A stretch of 64,000 nucleotides of DNA from Actinocorallia sp. API 0066 (GTDB lineage Bacteria; Actinomycetota; Actinomycetes; Streptosporangiales; Streptosporangiaceae), in the NCBI RefSeq assembly GCF_020991275.1, contig NZ_JAJLQY010000003.1, positions 434,001 through 498,000 of the forward strand, in the 5' to 3' direction. Both the position numbers and the translations under genes were made by a program. Under the pieces are notes generated by a model. The model made no database searches, had not been told where the DNA came from, and saw nothing but the letters and a program-made list of their open reading frames with translations. This document shows, piece after piece, positions 40,371 through 49,157 of this stretch (position 1 is its first letter; every line of letters starts with the position of its first letter).

Positions 40371-42437
40371 TCAGCGCTGGGCGGCGGCCAGGCAGCGGGC
40401 GAAGACCGACGTCTCCAGCTGGGACGCGAGCGCCTCGTCAAGGGCGGCGACGGGCTCCAGGCCCAGAGCCGCGAGCCGCCGGAGGATCTTGCCGTAGGAC
40501 TCGGCGTACAGCGCCCCCCACAGGCCCGACACCGTCAGCCGCTCGGCCTCCGCGACCGTCTCCGGCGCGGCGTCCGCACGCCCCCCGCCCAGCACGGCGA
40601 GCGCCGCGAGCAGCGTCCGGAGCCCCGGCTCGACGACGGGCGCCGGACCGGACGGGTCGCCCACCAGAACCTGACGACGGGTCCGCACCGCACCGGGCAG
40701 CACGTCCCCGTCCGTCGCGGCGGAGGCCCCGGTGACGTACAGGACGTCCCAGACGCCCGGCGGCACCGTGTCGGGCAGCGCGCACGTCACCGCCGCCGCC
40801 TCGGCGGGCCGCTCGGTGAGCAGCGCCAGCCGCGCGGCGGAGCGCTCCCGCCACGCGTCCTCCGGCTCACCGTCGAGAACCTGGGCCGCCTGCTCGGCCG
40901 CCCATTCCAACGAGTCGCGGGCCTCGCTCTCGACGCCGCGCAGCCGTGCCGTCTCGGCCGCCGACGCCTTCTCGTGCTCGGCGAGCGCCGCCTCGGCGTC
41001 CACAAGCCCCTGCGTGGTGGCGGTGACGGCGGCGGCCGTCTCCACGGTGTTCTTCTCGGCCGCGGCGAGCGCGGCGCGGGCGGCGGCGAGCCGCTCCTCG
41101 GCGGCGATGCCCAGGCGGCGCGCCTCGTCGGCGGGCTCGGCGGTGCGGCGCGCCTGGTCGGCGGCCTCGGCCGCGACGGCGGCGAGCCGCTCGTGCTCGG
41201 CGCGGGCGGGCAGCAACTCCTCCTCGAAGCGCGGAATGTCGGCGGAGGCGCGCCGGTACGCCTCGCGGGCGGTGCCGATCTCGCGGTCGCCGCTCTCCAG
41301 GAAGCCGGTGACGGCGGCCCGTTCGGCCTCGGCCCGCTGCGCCGCCTCGTGCAGCTCGGTGGCGCGGGCGAGCGCCTGCTCGGCCTCCAGCCGCCGGGAC
41401 GCGACGGTGGCGCGCTGCTCGGCGACCTCGGAGCTGGCCGGGGCCAGGTGGAGCCGCTGCCCCAGGTTCTGCCGTTTCCGGACGGAGGCGAGCGCGGATT
41501 CGGCGCTGGCCAGCCGGTAGTAGGTGGCGTGCCGGAGCGCCTCGGCCTCGGCGGCGGCGGTGCCCGCGCGTTCGGCCTCGGCGGTGACGGCGGGCAGCCG
41601 CTCGCGCGCCTCGTCCAGCCGGTTGCCCAGGTCGATCTGGGCCTGCTCGGCCCCGGCGACGGCGGCCCGCGCCTGGCCGAGCCGCTGCTCGATCGCGGCG
41701 GCCCGCTGGTGGGCGGCCTGCGCGGCGGACCCGGCGGCGGCAGCGGCGTCGGCCGCCGTGTCGGCGGCGGCCTTGGCCTCGGTGAACGCGGCGAGCCGGG
41801 CTGCCGCGTCGGCCGTCGCCGCGCGCTCCTCGTCCACCGCGCCGTCGAAGGCGGCGGCGGCGTGTTCGGCGGCGGCCCGCGCCTGCGCCTTGGCGCCGAG
41901 CGCGGTGTCGATGGCGGTGGCGAGCCCGGCCCGGCGCTGGACGGCGACGGCCTCGGCCGACTCCCGCGCGGTCCTGGCGCGGCGCAGTGTCTCGGCGGCG
42001 GGCTCCAGCGCGCTGAGCAGACCGAGGCCGGTGCCCAGGTCCTCGATCTCGACGGACCAGGCGGGCCCGACGGGCGCGCCGGACGCGTCGACGGCCAGGA
42101 CGTCGCCGGGCAGCGCGTCGGGCGTGCCGAACAGCAGCACCCGCTCCCCCAGCCGGACGGACTCGGCGACGAGTTCGCCGAGCCGTTCGGGGTGGACGCT
42201 CACCGCGAAGTGCCGGACGTCACGGCGGGCCGGGTCGAGCAGCGCCGTCGCGAGGGCGGCCCGGTCGCCGGGCACCTCGCCCTCGCGCAGCACCCGCAGG
42301 ACGGCCAGGCGCGCCGCCCAGTCGGCGGACGGGGCGCGGCCCGGTTCGGCGCTCCTGGTCTGCAGGAGCTGATAGAGAGCCACCAAGGCGGCGTATCCGG
42401 ACGAGATCCGCTGCTGGGTTTCTGCCTCGGCGTGCAT
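40371..42437 (-). CDS. Long coiled-coil protein, possibly a degenerate superfamily-1 helicase
   Basis: The 688-residue protein has a 140-residue N-terminal domain, an Ala/Glu-rich coiled coil from about 150 to 525 with a break near 320-340 (RKRQNLGQRLHLAPASSE), and a C-terminal domain. In it, WDVLYVTGASAATDGDVLP (563-581) and RRQVLVGDPSGPAP (587-600) align by eye with the DEAS (Walker B) and GDPxQ motifs of Dna2/Upf1-like helicases, but the acidic DE pair is replaced and no Walker A is present. No signal or membrane segment is seen. If the reading is right, it has lost ATPase activity and keeps only the structure. It stands alone; a role in DNA or cell-pole organisation is conjecture. Confidence 0.7.
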   Translation of the reverse strand: MHAEAETQQRISSGYAALVALYQLLQTRSAEPGRAPSADWAARLAVLRVLREGEVPGDRAALATALLDPARRDVRHFAVSVHPERLGELVAESVRLGERVLLFGTPDALPGDVLAVDASGAPVGPAWSVEIEDLGTGLGLLSALEPAAETLRRARTARESAEAVAVQRRAGLATAIDTALGAKAQARAAAEHAAAAFDGAVDEERAATADAAARLAAFTEAKAAADTAADAAAAAGSAAQAAHQRAAAIEQRLGQARAAVAGAEQAQIDLGNRLDEARERLPAVTAEAERAGTAAAEAEALRHATYYRLASAESALASVRKRQNLGQRLHLAPASSEVAEQRATVASRRLEAEQALARATELHEAAQRAEAERAAVTGFLESGDREIGTAREAYRRASADIPRFEEELLPARAEHERLAAVAAEAADQARRTAEPADEARRLGIAAEERLAAARAALAAAEKNTVETAAAVTATTQGLVDAEAALAEHEKASAAETARLRGVESEARDSLEWAAEQAAQVLDGEPEDAWRERSAARLALLTERPAEAAAVTCALPDTVPPGVWDVLYVTGASAATDGDVLPGAVRTRRQVLVGDPSGPAPVVEPGLRTLLAALAVLGGGRADAAPETVAEAERLTVSGLWGALYAESYGKILRRLAALGLEPVAALDEALASQLETSVFARCLAAAQR

Positions 42438-42573
42438 GACCCAAAAATATCCCAGCGCACGGTCAACACCGATCGTTCCCGACCTGCCCGTTGTCCGAGC
42501 CGCCGGTCTTGTTCCCGTCTGAGAATTTCCTTTCCGCCGGTGGGGCCCTCCCCGTACGGCCTAGGGTGGCGTT

Positions 42574-43827
42574 ATGCCTTTGGCGACGACGGCCCACCCC
42601 TCCACCGTCCGGCTCGGCTGGCTCGACCTGCTCCGCGGTGTCGCGGCGCTGGTCGTGGCCGCCCACCACGGCGCGGCGTATCTGACGCCGGACGCCTGGC
42701 GGGCGGTGAACCAGTGGGTGAATCCCGGCAAGTACGGCGTTCTTCTGTTCTTTCTCATCAGCGGTTACATCATTCCGGCATCGCTGGAGCGGCACGGGAA
42801 ACTGCGCGCGTTCTGGATCGGCCGGGCGGCGCGCATCTATCCGCTGCTGCTGGTGTGCCTCGTGGCGACGGTCGTGCCCGTCGGGCTCGGCTGGTGGCGG
42901 CTGCACCCCGCGCTCACCGAGAACGGCGTGTTCACCGCCGTCGCGGCGCACCTCACCATGCTCCAGGACCTCCTCGGCGTGCCCAGCGCGCTGAACGTGC
43001 TGTGGACGCTCTCCTACGAGCTCGTCTTCTACCTGCTGGTGGCGGCGCTGTTCGTAGCGCGGCTGCACCGGGCGTCGGCGGCGCTGACGGCCGGGCTCGC
43101 CACGGTGGCGCTCGTGCTGGGCGGGGTGCTGCCGATGGCGGGGCTGTCCGAGGTGTTCGGCGCGGGTCCGGTCGCGCTCGCCGCGCTGGTGGTGCTGGTC
43201 GGCGTCGTCGCGGCGGCGGTGACGGGCACGCTCGTGCGGACCGCGGCGGTCGTGGGCGGGTGCGCGGGGCTCGCGCTGGTGCTGCTGAACGGGCGCGCGG
43301 GGCCGTGGGAGGGCGTGTCGGTGCTCGCGGTGATGTTCCTCGGCACCGCCCTGTACCGCGCCGAGCACGGCCAGAGCCCCCGCTGGACGGGCTACGCGGC
43401 GACGGCCGCCGTCGGCGGCGGCACCGTCGCGGCGGGCCTGTGGCACGGGTACGACGCGCTGGGCGCGGCGCAGGTCCGGGAACTCGTCGCGATCTGGGCG
43501 CTGCCGCTGCTGCTCGCGCTGCTGTCGTTCGCGGCCGGATGGGCGGTGCGCGGCCGCCGGACGCCGCGCCCGCTGATGACGCTCGGCGCGATCAGCTACT
43601 CGGTGTACCTCGTGCACGCGATCCTGCTGCTGCCGCTGCACGACAGGCTCGACATCGGGCCGAGCCGCCCGCTCGCGCTCGCCGGGTTCCTCGCCGCGAC
43701 GGTGGCGCTGAGCTGGGCCACGCACCGGTGGGTGGAGCTGCCGTGCCAGCGGTGGGGACGGACGCTCGCCGCGCCGCGCCCGGCTCCGGAGCGGGCGGCC
43801 CCGGAGCCGGTGGGCGCGGGCCGCTAG
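42574..43827 (+). CDS. Acyltransferase 3 family membrane protein
   Basis: The 417-residue protein has ten or more membrane segments and the family start RLGWLDLLRGVAALVVAAHHGAAY, with the catalytic His in AAHHG and an Arg in LRAFWIGRAARIYP. These enzymes move acyl groups onto sugars, lipids or antibiotics at the membrane. The ATG at 42574 is 10 residues before the homology. The gene is convergent with the Mce-associated protein, with a gap of ten bases. Confidence 0.9.
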   Translation: MPLATTAHPSTVRLGWLDLLRGVAALVVAAHHGAAYLTPDAWRAVNQWVNPGKYGVLLFFLISGYIIPASLERHGKLRAFWIGRAARIYPLLLVCLVATVVPVGLGWWRLHPALTENGVFTAVAAHLTMLQDLLGVPSALNVLWTLSYELVFYLLVAALFVARLHRASAALTAGLATVALVLGGVLPMAGLSEVFGAGPVALAALVVLVGVVAAAVTGTLVRTAAVVGGCAGLALVLLNGRAGPWEGVSVLAVMFLGTALYRAEHGQSPRWTGYAATAAVGGGTVAAGLWHGYDALGAAQVRELVAIWALPLLLALLSFAAGWAVRGRRTPRPLMTLGAISYSVYLVHAILLLPLHDRLDIGPSRPLALAGFLAATVALSWATHRWVELPCQRWGRTLAAPRPAPERAAPEPVGAGR

Positions 43828-43837
43828 GCCACGCGCG

Positions 43838-44728
43838 TCACTCGCCCGTGCCGGGCGCGGCGGGCACCTCGACGTCCGCAAGGTCGACGGGGTTGCCCTT
43901 CGGGTCGGTGACCGCCTCGTCGTCCATGCCGAGCACGCCGATGCCGCTGATCAGCCAGCGGCCGTCGTTCTGCCGCTCCAGCTCGACGAGCAGCCGCATG
44001 CCGGTGACGGTCCTGACGAACTCGGCGCTGGTGATCTGGGTGTCGGCGACGACCATCGTCTTGGCGACCGGGCCGTCGAACTCGTTCACGAAGACCTCGC
44101 GGACGCTCACCCGCGAGGAGGCGCCCAGCTCGGTGATGACGGGGAACTGCGCCTTGACGGCCTGGCTGATCGGGCCCTTGTAGTCGGGCACCGCCAGGGC
44201 CGTCAGCCGCTCCTCCCACCCGTCCAGGTCGTCCTTCTGGTAGAGCAGGAACGCCCGCGCGAACTCCGCCGAGCTGGTCCTGACGCGCTGCTGTTCGGCC
44301 AGTTCCCCCGACGCGGCGTCGTAGGACCGCCACAGGAACGCCGCCGCCACGATCGACGCCGTCAACGCCAGCAGCACGGCGACCGCCGTGAACCGCCCGT
44401 CCAGGTCGATCCGCGGCACCCTGACCCGCCGCTTCCCGCCCCCGCCCTCCGCCGCGTCGCTCTCGGTCTCCGTGTCCTTCGTCTTCCCGGATTCGCCTAC
44501 GGTCTCGGCCTTGGCGCTGCCGTCTTCAGGCTTCGGCTCCGAGACGGCGTCCTTGGCGCTGCTGCCTTCGGGCTCCTCCTCCACGGCGGCGTCCTTGGCT
44601 CGGGCCGTCTCGGTGACGGCGTCCGACGGCGTGTCCGGGGCGGCGTCCTGGGCCCGGTCCGGGGCCGTGGCGAGCTCGACGACGGTCTCGGAGGCTTCGG
44701 TGTCGGGTTGGTGTGCGGTCTTGCTCAT
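43838..44728 (-). CDS. Mce-associated membrane protein
   Basis: The 296-residue protein has a 110-residue acidic, repetitive cytoplasmic N-terminus (repeats of the type KDAVSEPKPEDGSAK), one membrane segment (FTAVAVLLALTASIVAAAFLW) and a 150-residue outer NTF2-like domain (SSAEFARAFLLYQKDDLDGWEERL, MRLLVELERQNDGRWLISGIGVLG). This is the plan of Mas proteins that stabilise Mce complexes. GGAGG precedes the ATG by five bases. It ends the mce operon. Confidence 0.87.
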   Translation of the reverse strand: MSKTAHQPDTEASETVVELATAPDRAQDAAPDTPSDAVTETARAKDAAVEEEPEGSSAKDAVSEPKPEDGSAKAETVGESGKTKDTETESDAAEGGGGKRRVRVPRIDLDGRFTAVAVLLALTASIVAAAFLWRSYDAASGELAEQQRVRTSSAEFARAFLLYQKDDLDGWEERLTALAVPDYKGPISQAVKAQFPVITELGASSRVSVREVFVNEFDGPVAKTMVVADTQITSAEFVRTVTGMRLLVELERQNDGRWLISGIGVLGMDDEAVTDPKGNPVDLADVEVPAAPGTGE

Positions 44729-44744
44729 GGTGGCCTCCAGAGGG

Positions 44745-46043
44745 CTATCGGCCGCCGCGCCTGCGGACGACACGGAGGGTGCGGCGGGCGGTCACGGCGA
44801 GGACCGCCGCCGCCAGGACGATGGGCAGCAGGGTGAGCCAGCGGCCGACGGGAGAGGTGTCGGAGGCGGGCCGCGCCCGCGCGGGGTCGGGCGCCACGAC
44901 CTCGGTGAACGGGCCCGACGCGCGGACGGGCGGTTCGCCCGGCTCCCCGGTCGGCTCGCCCGCCGCGGACTTCTTCCGGTCCAGGTCGTCGGCCTTGTAC
45001 GCCTTGGTGCAGTAGTACAGGCGCGGGGTGCCCGGGCCCTTGGCGGACTTGGTGTAGTCGCGGGCGGGCGGCACCGGGCCGCCGCCGGTGATCACCATGG
45101 TGACGCGGGCGTAGTCGCCGTGCGCGCCCTTCTCGATGACGTCCTTGACGATCCTGGGGAACCGCTGGTTCAGGAGGCCGAGCGCGTGCCCGATCTCCTT
45201 GCTCGCGTCCTGGGTGAACAGGGGCGGCGCGTCGGTGCCGAGCGCGGTGAGCAGGCAGCTGAGGCCGGGCCGCGACCGGTTGAGCAGCGCCTCGACCTGG
45301 CCGAGGAACGCGGGCCCCGCCGCGAGGATGCCGTCCAGCTCGGTGCGCCGGTCGGCGAGCGCCTGGGAGAACGCGGCGAGCCCGTCGAGGCCGCCCGCGA
45401 GCTGGGGTCCGCCGTCGGCGAGCACGCCGGTGAGCGCGGTCAGCTCGACGGCGAGCCGGTCGAGCACCTCGGCGTTGTCGGCGAGGGTGCCGGTGAGCTG
45501 GTGGGCGTCGCCGATGAGGTCGCGCAGCGTGGTGTCGCGGCCTTGGAGGCCGACGGCGAGTTCGTGCACGAGGGTCCGCGCGTCGTCGGGCTCGACGGCC
45601 TTGAGGAGGTCGCCCGCGCCGTCGAAGAGCCGCTTGTACTCGACGGCGACCTCGGTGCGGTCGAGCGGGATCACGTCGCCCTGGCGCAGCGGCCGGGCGG
45701 GCGCGGACGGCGGCGGGCTGATCTCGATGTACGGCTCGCCGATCGCGGACTTGCGCAGCACCGCCGCGCCGGAGTTCGACGGCACCCGCACCCCCCGGTC
45801 CAGGTGCATCGCCACGACGACCTTGCCCGCCGCCAGCCGCACCGTGTCGACCGAGCCGACCCGGACGCCCAGGTAGGCGACCTCAAGGTCGGTGCGCAGC
45901 CCGGGCGACGACTGGAACTCCGCCTCGACGGTGAAGGGCCTGCGCAGCGCGTCCACCGAGACGATGCTGGTGAGCGCCCAGACGACGAGGACAACGCCGA
46001 GCACCGCGAACGAGACGAGGTTGACGAGGATCCGGAGCCGCAT
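44745..46043 (-). CDS. mceF: MceF-like protein with extra C-terminal membrane segment
   Basis: The 432-residue protein has an N-terminal membrane segment (ILVNLVSFAVLGVVLVVWAL), an MCE domain at about 38-118 (LEVAYLGVRVGSVDTVRLAAGKVVVAM) and a long helical part. At the C-terminus, after a Pro/Gly-rich stretch, there is a second membrane segment (LTLLPIVLAAAVLAVTARR), which most MceF proteins lack. Mce proteins form the periplasm-spanning tube of lipid importers. Its start overlaps the stop of mceE (TGATG). Confidence 0.87.
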   Translation of the reverse strand: MRLRILVNLVSFAVLGVVLVVWALTSIVSVDALRRPFTVEAEFQSSPGLRTDLEVAYLGVRVGSVDTVRLAAGKVVVAMHLDRGVRVPSNSGAAVLRKSAIGEPYIEISPPPSAPARPLRQGDVIPLDRTEVAVEYKRLFDGAGDLLKAVEPDDARTLVHELAVGLQGRDTTLRDLIGDAHQLTGTLADNAEVLDRLAVELTALTGVLADGGPQLAGGLDGLAAFSQALADRRTELDGILAAGPAFLGQVEALLNRSRPGLSCLLTALGTDAPPLFTQDASKEIGHALGLLNQRFPRIVKDVIEKGAHGDYARVTMVITGGGPVPPARDYTKSAKGPGTPRLYYCTKAYKADDLDRKKSAAGEPTGEPGEPPVRASGPFTEVVAPDPARARPASDTSPVGRWLTLLPIVLAAAVLAVTARRTLRVVRRRGGR

Positions 46044-47089
46044 CAGCTGCCCTCCTTGCGGACGACGGGCGACACCGCGCGGGCGGCGGTCGTGGACAGG
46101 TCCACGGGGGTGCCCGCGCCCTGGTTGGCGGTGACGTGGCCGGCGTCGGAGGTGAAGCCGAGCAGTCCGGCGAGCCAGACGTGCATGAGGCCCTGCCCCT
46201 TGTAGGTGAGGGAGTTCGCGCCGAGCAGGCCGCTGTTGAGGCCGCGGACGAGCGCCTTGAGCGTGTTCCGGCCGCGGACCATCGCCTGGAGGATCCGGTC
46301 GAGCTTGGCCAGCAGGGTGCGCAGCCGTTCGGCGTGCCGGGGGTGGACGGTGCCGTTGAACTGCTCGCCGAGCTTCACGAGGTCCCGGACCGCCTGCTTG
46401 AGTTCGGCCCGGTCGGCTTCGATCCGGTCGGTGGCGAGCACGAGGCGTCCGGGCAGCTCGTCCAGGTCGCCGGACTTCTTGGCGAGGGAGTCGCCGAGCC
46501 TGGCGAGGCCGTCGATGGTGTCCTGGAGGTCCTTGGCGGCGCCCGCGTAGCTGTCGGACACGTCGGCGATGTCCTTGATGAGCTTGTTCAGCTCGGGGCC
46601 CTTGTCCTTGAGGGCCGTCGCGACGGCCTCGACGATGGCGCTGAGGTTCTGCCCGCCGAGCGCGGCGAGCACCGGCCCGACCTTCTCGGAGATGCTCTCC
46701 AGGTCGGGCTGCACGGACGTCTGGGTGATGACGGCGCCCTTGCCGAGCGAGGGCGACTGCCCGATGACGGCGCCGGGCGGCAGCTCGATCCGCACGTAGT
46801 TCTCGCCGAGCAGCGAGGTCTTGGCGATCGCGGCGGTCACCCCGCGCGGAAGGCTGCGGCCGGGCTCCAACTGCATCGTGACGCGCGCCTTCAGGTCGTC
46901 GGTCAGCGCGATCCCGGTGACGGTGCCGATCCGCACGTCGGAGACCTGGACGCTGTGCCCGACCACGAGGGTCTGCACGTCGGTGAACTCCGCGCCGAAC
47001 TCCAGGCCGCCCTTGGGCGCGCCGAGCGTCTGCACCGAGCAGGCGGTGCAGGAGGCGGCCAGGACGGCGGCGACGACTGCCCTTCTCAC
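46043..47089 (-). CDS. mceE: MceE-like lipoprotein
   Basis: The 348-residue protein has a lipoprotein signal ending AASCTAC and an MCE domain at about 35-115 (VQTLVVGHSVQVSDVRIGTVTGIALTDDLKARV), followed by long amphipathic helices. In mycobacteria MceE (LprK) is the lipoprotein of the Mce complex, matching position five here. Start GTG at 47089 overlaps the mceD stop by four bases. Confidence 0.9.
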   Translation of the reverse strand: MRRAVVAAVLAASCTACSVQTLGAPKGGLEFGAEFTDVQTLVVGHSVQVSDVRIGTVTGIALTDDLKARVTMQLEPGRSLPRGVTAAIAKTSLLGENYVRIELPPGAVIGQSPSLGKGAVITQTSVQPDLESISEKVGPVLAALGGQNLSAIVEAVATALKDKGPELNKLIKDIADVSDSYAGAAKDLQDTIDGLARLGDSLAKKSGDLDELPGRLVLATDRIEADRAELKQAVRDLVKLGEQFNGTVHPRHAERLRTLLAKLDRILQAMVRGRNTLKALVRGLNSGLLGANSLTYKGQGLMHVWLAGLLGFTSDAGHVTANQGAGTPVDLSTTAARAVSPVVRKEGS

Positions 47090-48132
47090 GAGCCACCCGC
47101 CTTCTTCTCGACGGTCTTGCCCGCGCAGTTGTTCAGCGGCGGGTCGAGGCAGGGGACCTTGCCCCAGCCCATCGCGGTGAACAGCGGCTGGAGCCAGGTC
47201 CGGCCGATCGCGCCGAGCTGGAGCCGGACGATGATGAGCTTGCGCTTGCGGTCGTAGGACCGCACCACAACGTCGGTGAACTTCGACAGCGCGGTGATCG
47301 CGTCGGCGAGTGACCCGCTGCTCGCCTTCATCGACATGATGATCTCGGAGGCGTCCGTGACGGTCCGAGGCAGCTTCTCGTGGTACGCCTCGACGAGCAC
47401 GTCACCGCGGCGCACCACTGCCTCAAGCCCGCTGAGGAAGGCTTTCAGGGATTCGCGCTCGCCGGCGAGCAGCCCGCCCGCGTCGTTGAACGCGGTGAAC
47501 AGCGCCTTCAGTTTGGCGTCGCGGGCGTTGAGGGAGGCGGCGAGGTCGCCGAGGTCCCCGGCCAGGCCGACGAGCCGCTGGTCCTGCGCGGCGAGGTCGG
47601 ACGTCAGGTCGCCGACGGTCTGGAGCCCGGCGTTGATGTCGTCGCCCTTGTCGCGGACGACGTCGGCGGCGCCGCCGAAGGTGTCGCGGAGCTTGCCGGG
47701 GTCGACGGACTCGGCGAGCGTGCTGAACGCCTCCAGCGCCTCGTCTATCTCGACGGGCAGGTCGGTGCGGTCGCGCGGGATGACGGCGCCGTCGGCGATC
47801 CTCGCCGCGCCGGGCTTCCACGCCGGGTACAGCACGATGTTGCGCTCGCCGATCGTGTTCGTGGCCAGGATCGCGGCGCGCGCGTCGGCGGGCACCGGCA
47901 CGCCGTCGCGGACCCTGAGCGTGACGGTGACGCCGCCGGTGGACTCGTCCACGGCGATCCGCTCGATGGTGCCGACGTCGGCGCCCATCACCTTGACCCG
48001 CGACCCCTCGTACAGCGAGGGCGTCTTGGCGAAGTCGGCGGTGAGCGTGTAGGTGCCGCCGCCGACGACGGAGCAGCCGCCGGTGGTGAGCACGAGGGTG
48101 AGCGCGGCCAGCGCGGGCAGTTCCCGTCTCAC
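47086..48132 (-). CDS. mceD: MceD-like protein with a lipobox
   Basis: The 348-residue protein sits in the mceD position and has the MCE domain (SLYEGSRVKVMGADVGTIERI). Its N-terminus carries a lipoprotein signal ending LVLTTGGC, whereas mycobacterial MceD has a plain membrane anchor. The C-terminal stretch has two cysteines (PCLDPPLNNCAG). The GTG at 48132 overlaps mceC. Confidence 0.88.
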   Translation of the reverse strand: MRRELPALAALTLVLTTGGCSVVGGGTYTLTADFAKTPSLYEGSRVKVMGADVGTIERIAVDESTGGVTVTLRVRDGVPVPADARAAILATNTIGERNIVLYPAWKPGAARIADGAVIPRDRTDLPVEIDEALEAFSTLAESVDPGKLRDTFGGAADVVRDKGDDINAGLQTVGDLTSDLAAQDQRLVGLAGDLGDLAASLNARDAKLKALFTAFNDAGGLLAGERESLKAFLSGLEAVVRRGDVLVEAYHEKLPRTVTDASEIIMSMKASSGSLADAITALSKFTDVVVRSYDRKRKLIIVRLQLGAIGRTWLQPLFTAMGWGKVPCLDPPLNNCAGKTVEKKAGGS

Positions 48133-49157
48133 CTGCGCGCCTCCTTCATCAGGGCGTTGAGCCTGGCGAGGTCGGTCGGCGAGAGCTGGCCGATCTGGGT
48201 GAACATGGTGTCCACCCAGTTGCCGTAGTTGCCGATGTCGGTGAACGCGGTGAGGGACGGGCCCGCCCACGCCATCGCGGTGTTGAGGTCGTCCATCCGG
48301 GGGTCGAGCGCGGTGGTGGTGCGGTTGAGGTCGCCGATGATGCCGATGAGCTGCTTCTGCTGGTTGACGATCAGCCTGTCCATCGTCTTGACCGCGCCGC
48401 TGCCGCCGCCGAGCAGGAGCGACAGCTGGGTCCTGCGCTTGCGGAGGGTGGCGATGAGGTCGAGCGCGTTGTTCACCAGCTGGGAGAGGGTCTCCTCCTT
48501 GTCCTTGACGATGGCGATGACGCGTTCGCTGTTGTCGAGGAGGTCACCGATACGGACCTCGTCGCCCTCCAGCTCCTCGGCGACGTCGACGAGCCTGCCG
48601 AGCGCGTGCGCCAGCTCCTTGCGGGTCTTGGCGGGCAGCCCGCCGATCTCGTCGAGGACCTTGCCGAACGTCTCGGCGTCCAGGCCCTTCAGCGCCGTCG
48701 TGCCCTCCTGGAGCACCTCGTTGACGGTGATGGGGATCTGGGTCCGCTCGATCGGGACGCGCCGCTCGCGTTCGGGCACGTCGGCCAGGTACGGCTTGGC
48801 GACGGGCCCGGTGAGCCGCAGGTAGCGGCCGCCCAGGATGTTCGTCATGCGGATCTCGGCGCGGGTCGCGGGGCCGAGGTCGACGTCGGAGTCCACCTTC
48901 CAGGTGACCAGGACGTGCCCCTTGTCGAACTGCGGCTCCACACCGGTGATCTCGCCGACCCGGACGCCCGCGACGAGCACGTCGTTGCCGTCGCGCAGCC
49001 CGCCGGTGTCGGCGAAAATCCCGCTCATCGTGTACCTGTCCTTGAGCAGGCCCATGGTGCCGACGGCGAAGGTCGCGGCGATGACGAGCCCGATCGCGGT
49101 GAGCGAGACGAGGCCGACGAGGATCGGCGGCCGGTCGCGGAAGGACTTGAGCGCCAT
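48129..49157 (-). CDS. mceC: MceC-like protein
   Basis: The 342-residue protein has a membrane anchor (ILVGLVSLTAIGLVIAATFAV), an MCE domain (GGLRDGNDVLVAGVRVGEITGVE) and a helical C-terminal half. It lies in the third position of the mce series and overlaps both neighbours. It forms part of the substrate channel between the envelope layers. Confidence 0.9.
   Translation of the reverse strand: MALKSFRDRPPILVGLVSLTAIGLVIAATFAVGTMGLLKDRYTMSGIFADTGGLRDGNDVLVAGVRVGEITGVEPQFDKGHVLVTWKVDSDVDLGPATRAEIRMTNILGGRYLRLTGPVAKPYLADVPERERRVPIERTQIPITVNEVLQEGTTALKGLDAETFGKVLDEIGGLPAKTRKELAHALGRLVDVAEELEGDEVRIGDLLDNSERVIAIVKDKEETLSQLVNNALDLIATLRKRRTQLSLLLGGGSGAVKTMDRLIVNQQKQLIGIIGDLNRTTTALDPRMDDLNTAMAWAGPSLTAFTDIGNYGNWVDTMFTQIGQLSPTDLARLNALMKEARR

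Noticed and set aside
40299-44183. A 1294-codon plus-strand frame opposite the coiled-coil gene and beyond
   Set aside because: Gly/Arg-rich shadow of the high-GC coiled-coil and acyltransferase genes; no family sequence.
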